Shown piece by piece: positions 17,873-26,799 of a stretch of 64,000 nt of DNA (its first letter is position 1; every line of letters begins with the position of its first letter). The notes beneath the pieces are model-generated. The model was not told the origin of the DNA. It did no database searches and saw only the letters and a list, made by a program, of their open reading frames with translations. The position numbers were made by a program, and so were the translations under genes. The DNA comes from Actinoplanes sp. TFC3 (GTDB taxonomy: Bacteria > Actinomycetota > Actinomycetes > Mycobacteriales > Micromonosporaceae): assembly GCF_001553785.1 (NCBI RefSeq), contig NZ_LOJP01000001.1:1694334-1758333 (forward strand). Direction: 5' to 3'.

Positions 17873-18870
17873 TGGACGCTGACGTTTCGCGTGGCCATCT
17901 GCAGACGTTCCTGGCCCGCCGCGAGCACACCATCGACGACCTCACCGATCAGATTGCCGGCAGCTTCGGCGAACCCGAGCTCGTGGTCGCCGCCGGCTCG
18001 GTGCAGCAGGGCTTCGGCAACGAGGAAAGCGACGTCGACCTGCTGGTGTTCGTCGACGCGCAGGTCACCAACATCCCGATCTCCTCGCACGTGCTGGGCC
18101 TGCCCGTCGACATCAACTACCTGTCGCTGGACTGGACGCGCTCGGTCGACGAGCTGCTCGCCACCCCCGGCTACGACGGCGTGCTGGTCAACCGCACCGA
18201 CTGGAAGGACTCGCTGCGCCGGTTCCAGCGCGTGGGCCGGCTCGCTGTGAGCCTGCCGCTGGCCGGTGACGACAAATGGCTGGCGTGGCAGGCGGCCCTG
18301 GCCGCCCCGGTCACCGAGTACGCGGTGCACTGGTGGAGCCGAGAGGCCCTGCGTCAGCGGACCGCCGCGCGGATGCTGCGCGACACCGACCCCCGGCTGG
18401 CCGCCCAACGCTACTGTGACGCCGGACTTGCCGCGCTGGAGATCGCCGCCGCGCGGGTCGGTGAGCTGTACGTGGGCGCCAAATGGATTCTGGCCAAGCT
18501 GCAGCGCAGCGCCGCCCCCGAGCTCAGCGACACCTACCGGTTCCTGACCACCACACCGGTACGCGCCGGCGAAGCCAAGGGCTACAACGACGCGGTCGAG
18601 GACATCCTGCAGAGCCTGCACCCGTTCCCGGCCGACCCTGTGGTGCAGTTCGCGCTGATGCCCGACGTGGAACGCAGCGAAATCCGCGGTCGTACCCTGC
18701 TGCACCGCTGGGGGACACGCGGCGTGGAAAGCACCGCCGCAGGTTTCGGCGACAGCGGCGACGACCGGGTGATCTGGCGCGGGCCCGCCTCGGCCCTGGA
18801 CGACGAGACGGTCCTGCTCGCCCGGCAAGGGCTGGTCTGGCTGTCCATCACGGACGGAGAACAAGCGTGA
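17872..18870 (+). CDS. Nucleotidyltransferase-fold protein
   Basis: A 332-residue protein. AAGSVQQGFGNEESDVDLLVF at residues 41-60 is the polymerase-beta-type nucleotidyltransferase motif, a GS followed by the metal-binding DxD (Asp54, Asp56). The remainder is helical, with no recognised second catalytic domain. Proteins of this superfamily transfer NMP groups to antibiotics, proteins or RNA. The first codon overlaps the SRPBCC stop and its own stop overlaps the next GTG (GTGA). In the cluster it may adenylylate an intermediate or act as a resistance enzyme; I cannot decide between these. Confidence 0.75.
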   Translation: MDADVSRGHLQTFLARREHTIDDLTDQIAGSFGEPELVVAAGSVQQGFGNEESDVDLLVFVDAQVTNIPISSHVLGLPVDINYLSLDWTRSVDELLATPGYDGVLVNRTDWKDSLRRFQRVGRLAVSLPLAGDDKWLAWQAALAAPVTEYAVHWWSREALRQRTAARMLRDTDPRLAAQRYCDAGLAALEIAAARVGELYVGAKWILAKLQRSAAPELSDTYRFLTTTPVRAGEAKGYNDAVEDILQSLHPFPADPVVQFALMPDVERSEIRGRTLLHRWGTRGVESTAAGFGDSGDDRVIWRGPASALDDETVLLARQGLVWLSITDGEQA

Positions 18871-19391
18871 GGGCCACGGCTGTTGACGACGCGCGCCGGT
18901 GGATGGCCTTCCACAGCATCGGCACCTATCACCTGCTGATGGACGTGCACGCCAGTGTCGAGGACTTCGTGGGCGCTGCTCGCGACGCTCGCATCGGGGT
19001 GGCCGCCTGGTCCGCGCGCTCGGTGGTGCTGCGCTGCCTGGGTTTGCGCTCGCTGGCCGCCGGCGGCGGGGTGCCCGACTTTGACGACCCGCTGACCGAC
19101 CCGTTCGCCGGGCTCAGCGACGAGGTGGTCGAGCAGGGCCTGCAGCTGATCGCGCGCAGCGCTGCGGCCCGGGACCAGGCCGAGCTTGATGAGGTGACCG
19201 AGCAGTTGCTGGCGTACGCCCGTGCCTTCGAACGCGACCTCGGGTTCACCGGAAAGCCGCCGTCGATCCGGCGCCCCGAGGGTCTCTACCCGGCGCTGCG
19301 GCTGGCCCGGGAGGTGCTGCCGCTCAACGAGGCGTCCGGTTACCCCCTCGCGCTGCCGAGCGACTGGATGCCCCAGAAGAAAGAGGGATGA
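18867..19391 (+). CDS. Unknown helical protein, coupled to the ACP gene
   Basis: A 174-residue protein that I do not recognise. It is predicted to be mostly helical, with a hydrophobic central part (AWSARSVVLRCLGLRSLA) and a Pro-rich C-terminal tail. The GTG start overlaps the nucleotidyltransferase stop by 4 nt and its stop overlaps the ACP start (ATGA). Such tight coupling on both sides suggests it forms a functional unit with the nucleotidyltransferase or the carrier protein. Confidence 0.7.
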   Translation: MRATAVDDARRWMAFHSIGTYHLLMDVHASVEDFVGAARDARIGVAAWSARSVVLRCLGLRSLAAGGGVPDFDDPLTDPFAGLSDEVVEQGLQLIARSAAARDQAELDEVTEQLLAYARAFERDLGFTGKPPSIRRPEGLYPALRLAREVLPLNEASGYPLALPSDWMPQKKEG

Positions 19392-19657
19392 GCATGTCCG
19401 AGCCCGAGACGATGCAGATCGTGCGCAAGGCGATCGGCGAGGTCCTCGGCGTCGCACCGGAAACCATTGCCGGCGGTGACGACCTCGTCGACAGCTACAA
19501 CGTGGACAGCCTGGAACTCATGGAGATCGGCGTGCGCATCGAGCGGGCCCTCGGGGTGCGCATCGACGTCGACCAGATCCGCGACGTACGCACCCCCAAC
19601 GACGTGGTGGCCTACGTCGCCACGCTGCCCAGCGCCCCGCACGGGGTGAAGGCATGA
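19388..19657 (+). CDS. Acyl carrier protein
   Basis: An 89-residue carrier protein. YNVDSLELMEIGVRIE contains the phosphopantetheine-attachment serine (Ser41) in the DSLE context typical of ACPs, and helix III ends with VRTPNDVVAYV. It would hold the growing acyl chain for the ketosynthase encoded immediately downstream. ATG 19388 overlaps the preceding stop; an ATG two codons later (19394) is an alternative. Only one carrier protein is seen in the cluster, so the assembly is a discrete type II or single-extension system. Confidence 0.92.
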   Translation: MSMSEPETMQIVRKAIGEVLGVAPETIAGGDDLVDSYNVDSLELMEIGVRIERALGVRIDVDQIRDVRTPNDVVAYVATLPSAPHGVKA

Positions 19658-20865
19658 GGCGCGTTGTGGTCACCGGGCTGGGGGCCAAGACCCCGGCGGG
19701 GTTGACCGCCCGGCAGTCGTTCGAGGCGCTGCTGGCCGGCAAGTCCGCCGGTCAGCTCGTCGGTCACCTGGTCGACGCCGCGGTGCAGCCGCCGCTGGGC
19801 TGCCCGGTCACCGGGTTCGACGCCGGCGCCTATTTCGGCCATCGGGAGCTGCCGGGCCTGGACCGTACGGCCCGGCTGGGCATTGCCGCGGCCCGGGACG
19901 CGGTGGCCGACAGCGGCTTCGAGCCCACCGGCGATCCGGTGCGCTACGGCGTCGCCGTCGGCGTCGGCGGCACCGGGCCCGCGGTGGGCGGTGCCGGGGT
20001 GGCCCGCGGCGACATCCGCCTCGACGCGTACACCGCCGCCCGCTCGATGCCCAACACCACCGCCGCGGGCATCAGCAAGCACTTCGGCCTGCGCGGGCCC
20101 TCGATGACGTACTCCACCGCCTGCGCCAGCGGCAGCAACGCCATCGGCGAGGCGCTGCGGATGATCCAGTACGGCCGGGTGGACGCGGTCGTCGCGGGTG
20201 GCGCGGACAGCCAGTTCGACCCGGTCATCATGGACGCGTTCCAACGCATCGGCGCCCTGTCGTCACGCCACGACGCCCCGCACGAGGCTTCCCGCCCGTT
20301 CGACGCCGGACGCGACGGCTTCATCATGGGCGAAGGTGCAGCCTTCTTGGTGCTGGAGGAGCGCGAGCACGCCGAGGCTCGCGGCGCGCGCATCTACGCC
20401 GAGCTGGCCGGGTACGGCACCAACTGCGACGCCTTCCACATCGTCATGCCCCGCCGCGACGGTTCGGTGGCCGCTGGCTGCATGAGTGAGGCCCTCGCCG
20501 ACGCCGGTCTCGACCCGGCCGAGGTGGGCCACATCAACGCGCACGGCACGTCCACCCCGCGCAACGACCAAGCCGAGGCCAAGGCCATCGCGCAGGTGTT
20601 CGGCGCCACCCCGCCACCGCTGACTGCCCCCAAAGGCGTGGTCGGGCACATGTTCGGCGCCGCCGGCTCGTTCGAGGCGGTGGTCACCGTGCTGAGCCTT
20701 GAGCAGAAGCTGCTGCCACCGGTCGCCAACTTCGAGCGCCCCGACGACGGCGTGCAGCTCGACGTGGTGACCGGCACTCCGCGCGCCGCCGAGCCCGCGC
20801 CCGCCATCAGCAACTCCTTCGGCTTCGGCGGTCACAACTCGACGCTCGTGTTCCGGCCGGCCTGA
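19654..20865 (+). CDS. Beta-ketoacyl-ACP synthase (FabF-like)
   Basis: A 403-residue ketosynthase of the KAS II type. The nucleophile lies in STACASGSNA (Cys157), the first histidine in NAHGTSTPRND (His297), a conserved lysine at 327 and the second histidine in VVGHMFGAAGS (His332). All active-site residues are present, so it should condense an acyl group with a malonyl-type extender. It overlaps the ACP gene by 4 nt. No acyltransferase or chain-length factor is nearby, suggesting a single condensation or use of fatty acid synthase partners. Confidence 0.92.
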   Translation: MRRVVVTGLGAKTPAGLTARQSFEALLAGKSAGQLVGHLVDAAVQPPLGCPVTGFDAGAYFGHRELPGLDRTARLGIAAARDAVADSGFEPTGDPVRYGVAVGVGGTGPAVGGAGVARGDIRLDAYTAARSMPNTTAAGISKHFGLRGPSMTYSTACASGSNAIGEALRMIQYGRVDAVVAGGADSQFDPVIMDAFQRIGALSSRHDAPHEASRPFDAGRDGFIMGEGAAFLVLEEREHAEARGARIYAELAGYGTNCDAFHIVMPRRDGSVAAGCMSEALADAGLDPAEVGHINAHGTSTPRNDQAEAKAIAQVFGATPPPLTAPKGVVGHMFGAAGSFEAVVTVLSLEQKLLPPVANFERPDDGVQLDVVTGTPRAAEPAPAISNSFGFGGHNSTLVFRPA

Positions 20866-20884
20866 GAACTCTGGAGAGCGAACC

Positions 20885-21898
20885 GTGCAAATTCTGGTAA
20901 CCGGCGCGGCCGGCGTCGTCGGCACCGAGGTGTGCCGCAAGCTGACCGCCAAGGGCCATACCCCGGTGCAGGTGGCCCGGCGCGCCCCGGCGGGCAGCGA
21001 CGTGATCGCCTGGAACATGGGCAGTGAGCCCGCCCCCGAGCACCTGCGCCGTGACTGGGACGTCATGGTGCACACGGCCGCCTCGACCCGGTGGACCATG
21101 AGCCGCGACGAGGCCACCAGCGCCACGATCGCCCCGCTGCGCGCCGCCCTGGAACTCGCCGGCCCCGGCACCCACCTGGTGCACGTGTCCACCGCCTACC
21201 TCGCGCACGGCGGCACCGCCGCGTCGGGCGTCCCCGAGTTCGACGGCTACCGCAACGGCTACGAGTGGTCCAAGTCGATCTGCGAGGGCCTGGTCGGCGG
21301 GCACCCGGGGGCCGCCACGATCGTGCGCCCGCCGCTGATCCTGGGCCGGCGCGACGACGGCGGGATCGCCCGGTTCAGCGGCCCGTACACGCTGCTGCAG
21401 ACCCTGGTGTCGGGGCTGGCCGCGGTAGTCGTCGGCGAGCCGGACGGCTACGCCGAGATCGCCCCGGTGGACCAGGTCGCCGACGCCGTCGTCGAGGCCG
21501 CGCTGGGTGTGCCCCCGGCCGAGCGGGTCATCGAAACCGTCGCGGCCGGTAGCCACTGCCTGCAGCTCACCCGGATGCTCGACATCATCCTGGGCTCGAT
21601 CAACGAGTGGCGCGCCGGTCAGGGACTCGATCCGGTGCCGCGCCCACCGATGCTCTCGGCCGACCAGTGGCACCGCTTCTACCTGCCGCTGGTGCACGAA
21701 TACCTGTCGCCGGTGCAGGCCGAGGCGGTTGAGCTGCTGGGCATGTTCGAGGCGTACACGAGCATGCCCGAGCCGTTCGAGCCGACGTCGGTGGTGTCCG
21801 ACCCGGCCGAGGTGCTGCGCCGCTCGGTGGCCTACTGGATGGCCACCAAGCCGCGGCTGGCCCGGCGCACCCCGGAACCCTGGCAGCTCGTGGCGTGA
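20885..21898 (+). CDS. Extended SDR / NAD-dependent reductase or epimerase
   Basis: A 337-residue Rossmann-fold protein. VTGAAGVVGTEVCRKL is the extended-SDR dinucleotide-binding motif, VHVSTAYLAHGG supplies the serine region, and YEWSK the catalytic Tyr and Lys. The overall pattern resembles thioester-reductase/male-sterility-type SDRs more than sugar epimerases, so it could reduce an ACP-bound thioester or a keto group. GTG start at 20885, 19 bases after the ketosynthase stop, with GGAGAGC upstream. It overlaps the flavin reductase gene by 4 nt. Confidence 0.8.
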   Translation: MQILVTGAAGVVGTEVCRKLTAKGHTPVQVARRAPAGSDVIAWNMGSEPAPEHLRRDWDVMVHTAASTRWTMSRDEATSATIAPLRAALELAGPGTHLVHVSTAYLAHGGTAASGVPEFDGYRNGYEWSKSICEGLVGGHPGAATIVRPPLILGRRDDGGIARFSGPYTLLQTLVSGLAAVVVGEPDGYAEIAPVDQVADAVVEAALGVPPAERVIETVAAGSHCLQLTRMLDIILGSINEWRAGQGLDPVPRPPMLSADQWHRFYLPLVHEYLSPVQAEAVELLGMFEAYTSMPEPFEPTSVVSDPAEVLRRSVAYWMATKPRLARRTPEPWQLVA

Positions 21899-22386
21899 CT
21901 TCCCACGACGCGTTCCGTGCGGCCATGGCCCGGGTGCCGGGGCCGGTCGCCGTGGCCACCACCATCGACGCCGCCGGGCGCCGGTGGGGCTTCACGGCCA
22001 GCTCCTTCACGTCGCTGTCGCTGGAGCCGCCGCTGGTCATGGTGTGCCTGGGCAAGGCGGCCAGCACCCACGCGGCTTTCACCGGCACCGGTGCCTTCCT
22101 GATCAACGTGCTGGCCGTGGATCAGGAGGGCGTGGCCCGCCAGTTCGCGCGTTCCGGGGTGGACCGCTTCACCGGCGGTGACATGGTGCCGTGCGAGCTG
22201 GGGCTGCCCGGGCTGCCCGGGGCCGCCGCCCGGGTGGCGTGTGACCTGCACACGGTGGCCGACGGCGGGGATCACAGCATCCTGATCGGCCGGGTGACCG
22301 CCACGTTCACCGGCGCCGCCGAGCCGCTTGTCTATTACGAGCGCACGTTCACGCGTCCGGCCGCGATGATGCGAGTCCCCGGTTGA
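21895..22386 (+). CDS. Flavin reductase-like protein
   Basis: A 163-residue FMN-binding protein of the flavin:NADH oxidoreductase (HpaC-like) family. GFTASSFTSLSLEPPLVMVCL is the flavin-contact signature and AFLINVLAVDQEGVARQFA the second half of the pocket. It should deliver reduced flavin to the luciferase-like monooxygenase encoded at 15919-16956, making a two-component oxygenase split between the two operons. GTG 21895 overlaps the SDR stop. The gene ends at 22386, just before a bidirectional terminator. Confidence 0.9.
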   Translation: MTSHDAFRAAMARVPGPVAVATTIDAAGRRWGFTASSFTSLSLEPPLVMVCLGKAASTHAAFTGTGAFLINVLAVDQEGVARQFARSGVDRFTGGDMVPCELGLPGLPGAAARVACDLHTVADGGDHSILIGRVTATFTGAAEPLVYYERTFTRPAAMMRVPG

Positions 22387-22417
22387 TCCCGCCTGCCCTG
22401 GCGAGCGCGGCGGGATC
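22385..22417. terminator. Bidirectional hairpin terminator
   Basis: A 9-bp inverted repeat (GATCCCGCC at 22385-22393 and GGCGGGATC at 22409-22417) with a 15-base loop lies between the convergent flavin reductase and thrS genes. It probably ends transcription from both sides. There is no clear T-run, which is usual in actinomycetes. Confidence 0.75.
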
Positions 22418-22430
22418 ACCCGGGACCCGA

Positions 22431-24428
22431 TCACTCCTGCGGCGCGGACGGTCCCACATTCACGCGCGAGCGCACCACGTCGACCACGTGTGCGACCGCC
22501 TCGTCCAGCGAGACGCCGTTGCGCTGCGAGCCGTCGCGGTAGCGGAACGACACGGTGCCGGCGTTCACGTCGTCGTCACCGGCGATCGCCATGAACGGGA
22601 TCTTCTGCTGCTGGGCGGTGCGGATCTTCTTCTGCATGCGGTCGGTCGAGTGGTCGACCTCGGCGCGGATGCCCTGCTCACGCAGCTTGGCGGCGAACTG
22701 TTCGAGGTAGTCGGCGTGGTCGTCGCGGATCGGGATGCCGACCACCTGCACCGGCGACAGCCAGGCCGGGAACGCGCCCGCGTAGTGCTCGGTCATCACG
22801 CCGAAGAACCGCTCGATCGAGCCGAACAGCGCCCGGTGGATCATTACCGGCTGCGGGCGGGTGCCGTCGGCGGCCTGGTATTCCAGCCCGAAGCGCTTGG
22901 GCTGGTTGAAGTCGACCTGGATGGTGGACATCTGCCAGGTCCGGCCGATCGCATCCTTGGCCTGCACGCTGATCTTGGGGCCGTAGAACGCCGCGCCACC
23001 CGGGTCCGGCACCAGCGTGAGCCCGGACGCGGTAGCCGCCGTGCGCAGCGCCTCAGTGGCTTCCTCCCAGTCCTTGTCCTCGCCGATGAACTTGGGCGAG
23101 TCGTCGCGGGTGGACAGCTCCAGGTAGAAGTCGTCGAGACCGTAGTCGCGCAGCAGCTTGAGCACGAACTCCAGCAGCGAGGTCAGCTCGCCGGGCATCT
23201 GGTCGCGGGTGCAGTAGATGTGCGAGTCGTCCATGGTCAGCCCGCGCACGCGGGTCAGGCCGTGCACCACGCCGGACTTCTCGTAGCGGTAGACCGTGCC
23301 GAACTCGAACGCCCGCAGCGGCAGCTCACGGTAGGAACGCCCGCGCGACTTGAACACCAGGTTGTGCATCGGGCAGTTCATCGGCTTGAGGTAGTAGTTC
23401 GCGCCCTCGAACTCGATGGGCGGGAACATGGTGTCGGCGTAGTAGGGCAGGTGCCCGGAGGTCTCGAACAGCTCGCCCTTGGTGATGTGCGGGGTGTTGA
23501 CGAACGAGTAGCCGGCCTTCTCGTGCTGCTCGCGCGAGTAGTTCTCCATCTCCCGGCGGATGATGCCGCCCTTGGGGTGGAACACCGCGAGCCCCGAGCC
23601 GATGTCGTCGGGGAAGGAGAACAGGTCAAGCTCGGCGCCCAGCTTGCGGTGGTCACGGCGGGCGGCCTCTTCGAGCATCTTCAGGTACGACTTCAGCTCG
23701 TCGCGGCTCGGCCACGCGGTGCCGTAAACGCGCTGCAACTGCGGGTTGCGCTCGTTGCCCCGCCAGTAGGCAGCCGCCGTGCGCATCAGCTTGACCGCCG
23801 GGATCAGCCGGGTCGAGGGCAGGTGCGGGCCGCGGCACAGGTCACCCCACACCCGGTTGCCGTCCTTGTCGAGGTTGTCGTACGCGGTCAGCTCGCCCCC
23901 GCCGACCTCCATCACCTCGTTGTCGTCGACATCGCCCTTGATGTCCACGAGTTCCAGCTTGTACGGCTCGTGCGCCAGCTCGGCCTTGGCCGCGTCCAGC
24001 GACTCGTAGCGGCGGCGCTTGAACGTCTGCCCGGCCTTGATGATCTCCTGCATCCGCTTCTCGAGCTTGGGCAGGTCGTCGGGCTGGAACGGGGTGGCGA
24101 CGTCGAAGTCGTAGTAGAAGCCGTTCTCGACCGGCGGGCCGATGCCGAGCTTGGCCTCGGGGAAGACGTCCTGCACGGCCTGGGCGAGCACGTGCGCGGC
24201 CGAGTGGCGCAGCACGTCGAGCCCGTCCGGTTCGTCCATGGCGACCGGGGTGACCTCGGCGTCCTGTTCGGGCGCCCAGTCCAGGTCGCGCAGCCGGCCG
24301 GTGGCGTCGCGCACCACCACGATCGCCTTGGGCCCGGAGGACGGCAGACCGGCCGCGGACACCGCGTCCGCCGCCGTTGTCCCGGCCGTGACGACGACGG
24401 CCTCGGCTCGGGTACGGGGTTGGGCCAC
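22431..24428 (-). CDS. thrS: Threonyl-tRNA synthetase, complete, inside the cluster
   Basis: A 665-residue class II synthetase. It has an N-terminal TGS-like domain, the [13 protein letters not shown] second domain (editing/SAD-type), then the catalytic domain. Zinc/threonine ligands are visible in [16 protein letters not shown] and [14 protein letters not shown], and the C-terminal anticodon-binding domain is complete. The start is GTG 24428, with CAGGAGAC upstream. It stands alone on the minus strand between cluster genes, with none of the housekeeping neighbours I would expect. It is therefore a candidate second, resistant copy, as BorO and ObaO are in the borrelidin and obafluorin clusters. 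Whether the genome has another thrS cannot be seen here. Confidence 0.92.
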   Translation of the reverse strand: MAQPRTRAEAVVVTAGTTAADAVSAAGLPSSGPKAIVVVRDATGRLRDLDWAPEQDAEVTPVAMDEPDGLDVLRHSAAHVLAQAVQDVFPEAKLGIGPPVENGFYYDFDVATPFQPDDLPKLEKRMQEIIKAGQTFKRRRYESLDAAKAELAHEPYKLELVDIKGDVDDNEVMEVGGGELTAYDNLDKDGNRVWGDLCRGPHLPSTRLIPAVKLMRTAAAYWRGNERNPQLQRVYGTAWPSRDELKSYLKMLEEAARRDHRKLGAELDLFSFPDDIGSGLAVFHPKGGIIRREMENYSREQHEKAGYSFVNTPHITKGELFETSGHLPYYADTMFPPIEFEGANYYLKPMNCPMHNLVFKSRGRSYRELPLRAFEFGTVYRYEKSGVVHGLTRVRGLTMDDSHIYCTRDQMPGELTSLLEFVLKLLRDYGLDDFYLELSTRDDSPKFIGEDKDWEEATEALRTAATASGLTLVPDPGGAAFYGPKISVQAKDAIGRTWQMSTIQVDFNQPKRFGLEYQAADGTRPQPVMIHRALFGSIERFFGVMTEHYAGAFPAWLSPVQVVGIPIRDDHADYLEQFAAKLREQGIRAEVDHSTDRMQKKIRTAQQQKIPFMAIAGDDDVNAGTVSFRYRDGSQRNGVSLDEAVAHVVDVVRSRVNVGPSAPQE

Positions 24429-24451
24429 GGTGGGTCTCCTGTCGCACAGTC

Positions 24452-24470
24452 GGCCCGGCGTCTCCGGGCC
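24452..24470 (-). promoter_or_regulatory. Hairpin in the thrS leader / divergent promoter region
   Basis: A 7-bp perfect inverted repeat (GGCCCGG and CCGGGCC, loop CGTCT) lies about 23-45 bases upstream of the thrS start, in the 124-bp gap shared with the divergent MmpL gene. It could be a leader structure or a regulatory site. No T-box features are visible. Confidence 0.5.
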
Positions 24471-24552
24471 ACCCCCCGATGTTATCCGGCGCTATTCGTG
24501 CTCCCGCATCCGGCGCGACCAGTGCCATTGTTGGGCGAAGGAGTGCCCGGCG

Positions 24553-26799
24553 ATGAGTGAGCGACAAAAACGCCGCGGTGCGTTGGAAGCAGTCGGGCGA
24601 TGGTGTTTCGGTCACCCCTTTCTTGTCATTGTGCTGTGGTCGGCGATCGCCGCTTCCGGAATGGTGCTCTCCGGTAGCCTGCTGAATCGGCTGGTCGACG
24701 GCCGGCTACCCGATGCGCTGGAAAGCGTGCACGCGCAGAACCTGCTGGCCGGCAGCGGCCCGCAGACCGAGCAGATCGTAGCCATCGTCGATCACGTCGA
24801 CACCGCCGCGGCGCCGGTCCGCAGCCGGTTGGACGCCGCGTCGGCGGACGTGGGTCGCATGCCCGAGGTCACCGGGTCCACGAACTCCCTGAGCGCCGGC
24901 GTCTCCGGCGGGATCACCGTGCCGGGCGAGCTGCGCGCGGACACCGTCCTGCTGACCAGCCAGGTCGGTGCCGAAGCCGAGGCGACCCCTGCGGTCACCG
25001 AGCGCCTGCACCGCCTGCAGGCCGAGCTGCGCGCCGCCGGGCAGCCGCAGGCGAGCGTGCGGGTGGGCGGTGACGCGGCCCTGGACCTGCAGGCCGGTGA
25101 CACCTTCGGCGAAGATCTGCACCGCTCCGAGCTGCTGTCGCTGCCCCTCACCATGCTCATCCTGGTCGTCATCTTCGGCGGCATCGTCACCGCGTGCCTG
25201 CCGGTGCTGGCCGCCGCCGCCTCGGCCACCGGCGCGTTCCTGGTCCTGTACGGCTTCACCCACCTCATGGACGTCACCCAGAACGGGCTGACCCTGGTGA
25301 CCCTGCTCGCCCTGGGCCTGTCCATCGACTACTCGTTGCTGCTGGTCAGCCGCTTCCGCGAGGAACTCGACGCCGGGTACGTCCCGGCCGAGGCCAGCGC
25401 CCGGGCCACCCGGCTGGCTGGTCGCACCGTGGCCTACAGCGCCCTGACCGTGATGGTGGCGCTGGCCGGGCTGATGGCGTTCTCCTTCGACGACCTGTCG
25501 ACGCTGGGCGTGGCCGGGGTGTCGGTGACGTTCGTGTCGCTGCTGGCCGCGCTCACCCTGACCCCGGCGATGCTGGGCGTCACCCGGCGCCGGCAGTACC
25601 TGGGCTCGCACACCATGGGCCCGGACGGCAAGCCGCGCCACCACTGGGTCAACCGCAACCTTGCTTCCGACCTGGGCATGTTCGCCGGGCTCGCGCGCTT
25701 TGTGCAGCGCCACGCGGTGATCGTGCTGCTGGCCACGGTCGCGATCCTGCTGACCGCCGCAGCGCCGCTGGCCACGGCCACCATCAAGGTGCCCCGGCTG
25801 GAGGCGTTGCCGGGTGACCTGGAGCCGGTGGCCGTCGCGCATGAGCTGCAGGACCGCTTCGGTGCCAACCCGCCGGCGATCACTGTGGTCGCCGAGTCCC
25901 CGGCGCCGTTCCTTGCGGACTGGGCGCGCGACTGGGCTCACGACGACGCCGTGGCGCAGGTGACACCGGCCCGGCAGATCGACGAAAGGCGCTCCGCGGT
26001 CAGTCTTGTGCTGCGCGGTGCAGTTCAGGATCGTGCTGCCCGCGACTTGGTCACCCGGGTCCGGGCGCATCGACCGGCGGCGATATCCTCGATCACCGGG
26101 GAAGCGGCGGTTCTCGAGGACATTGTCACCAAGCTGCGCGAGGAGCTGGTCACGGCGGTCGCGGTAACGGTGGGCGCCATGTTCGTGCTGATGTTCGCGA
26201 TGACGGGTTCTGTGGTCGTACCGCTGAAGGCTCTTGTCACAAATCTGATCTCGCTCGGGGCCTCGTGTGGCGTGCTGGTGCTGGTCTTTCAGGACGGCCG
26301 GCTGGCCGGGCCGCTGGACACGCTGACCATCGGCGGTCTGGACCCGTTCACGCTGATCATCGTGTTCACCATGGCGTTCGCGCTGAGCATGGACTACGAG
26401 GTGTTCCTGCTCGGCCGGGTCCGCGAATATGTGCGCGGCGGGCAGAAGACCGACGTGGCCGTGCGCCGCGGCCTGCAGAAAACCGGCCGGATCATCACCT
26501 CGGCGGCGCTGCTGATGTGTGTGGTGTTCGGCTGTTTCGCCACCGCCCGGATGGCCCGCATCGAGCAGCTCGGGCTGGGCCTGACCGTTGCGGTGTTCAT
26601 CGACGCGACCATCGTGCGCTGCTTCGCGTTGCCGGCCTCGATGACGCTGATGGGCGCGTGGAACTGGTGGAGCCCGGCACCGCTGCGCTGGCTGCATCGC
26701 TTCGTCGCGCTGGAGGAAGCCGGCGAGGACGGCCCGGCGCCGCGCCCGCTCACCCCCGGACCGGCCTTGGCAACAGAAATGGAGATGGTGGTCAAATGA
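24553..26799 (+). CDS. MmpL-family RND transporter
   Basis: A 748-residue RND-type transporter of the MmpL branch. It has one N-terminal membrane helix, an extracytoplasmic loop (about residues 50-185), a bundle of about five helices containing LGLSIDYSLLLVSRF, then a second loop and bundle with AFALSMDYEVFLLGRVREY. The two DY sites are the proton-relay positions. These proteins export lipids and lipophilic metabolites. The start is ATG 24553, since a longer reading frame would run antisense to thrS. It overlaps the next gene by 4 nt and probably exports the cluster product or its lipid-like precursor. Confidence 0.9.
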   Translation: MSERQKRRGALEAVGRWCFGHPFLVIVLWSAIAASGMVLSGSLLNRLVDGRLPDALESVHAQNLLAGSGPQTEQIVAIVDHVDTAAAPVRSRLDAASADVGRMPEVTGSTNSLSAGVSGGITVPGELRADTVLLTSQVGAEAEATPAVTERLHRLQAELRAAGQPQASVRVGGDAALDLQAGDTFGEDLHRSELLSLPLTMLILVVIFGGIVTACLPVLAAAASATGAFLVLYGFTHLMDVTQNGLTLVTLLALGLSIDYSLLLVSRFREELDAGYVPAEASARATRLAGRTVAYSALTVMVALAGLMAFSFDDLSTLGVAGVSVTFVSLLAALTLTPAMLGVTRRRQYLGSHTMGPDGKPRHHWVNRNLASDLGMFAGLARFVQRHAVIVLLATVAILLTAAAPLATATIKVPRLEALPGDLEPVAVAHELQDRFGANPPAITVVAESPAPFLADWARDWAHDDAVAQVTPARQIDERRSAVSLVLRGAVQDRAARDLVTRVRAHRPAAISSITGEAAVLEDIVTKLREELVTAVAVTVGAMFVLMFAMTGSVVVPLKALVTNLISLGASCGVLVLVFQDGRLAGPLDTLTIGGLDPFTLIIVFTMAFALSMDYEVFLLGRVREYVRGGQKTDVAVRRGLQKTGRIITSAALLMCVVFGCFATARMARIEQLGLGLTVAVFIDATIVRCFALPASMTLMGAWNWWSPAPLRWLHRFVALEEAGEDGPAPRPLTPGPALATEMEMVVK

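Noticed and set aside
24142..24552. N-terminal extension of the MmpL transporter
   Set aside because: It is antisense to the start of thrS. The membrane protein begins naturally at ATG 24553.
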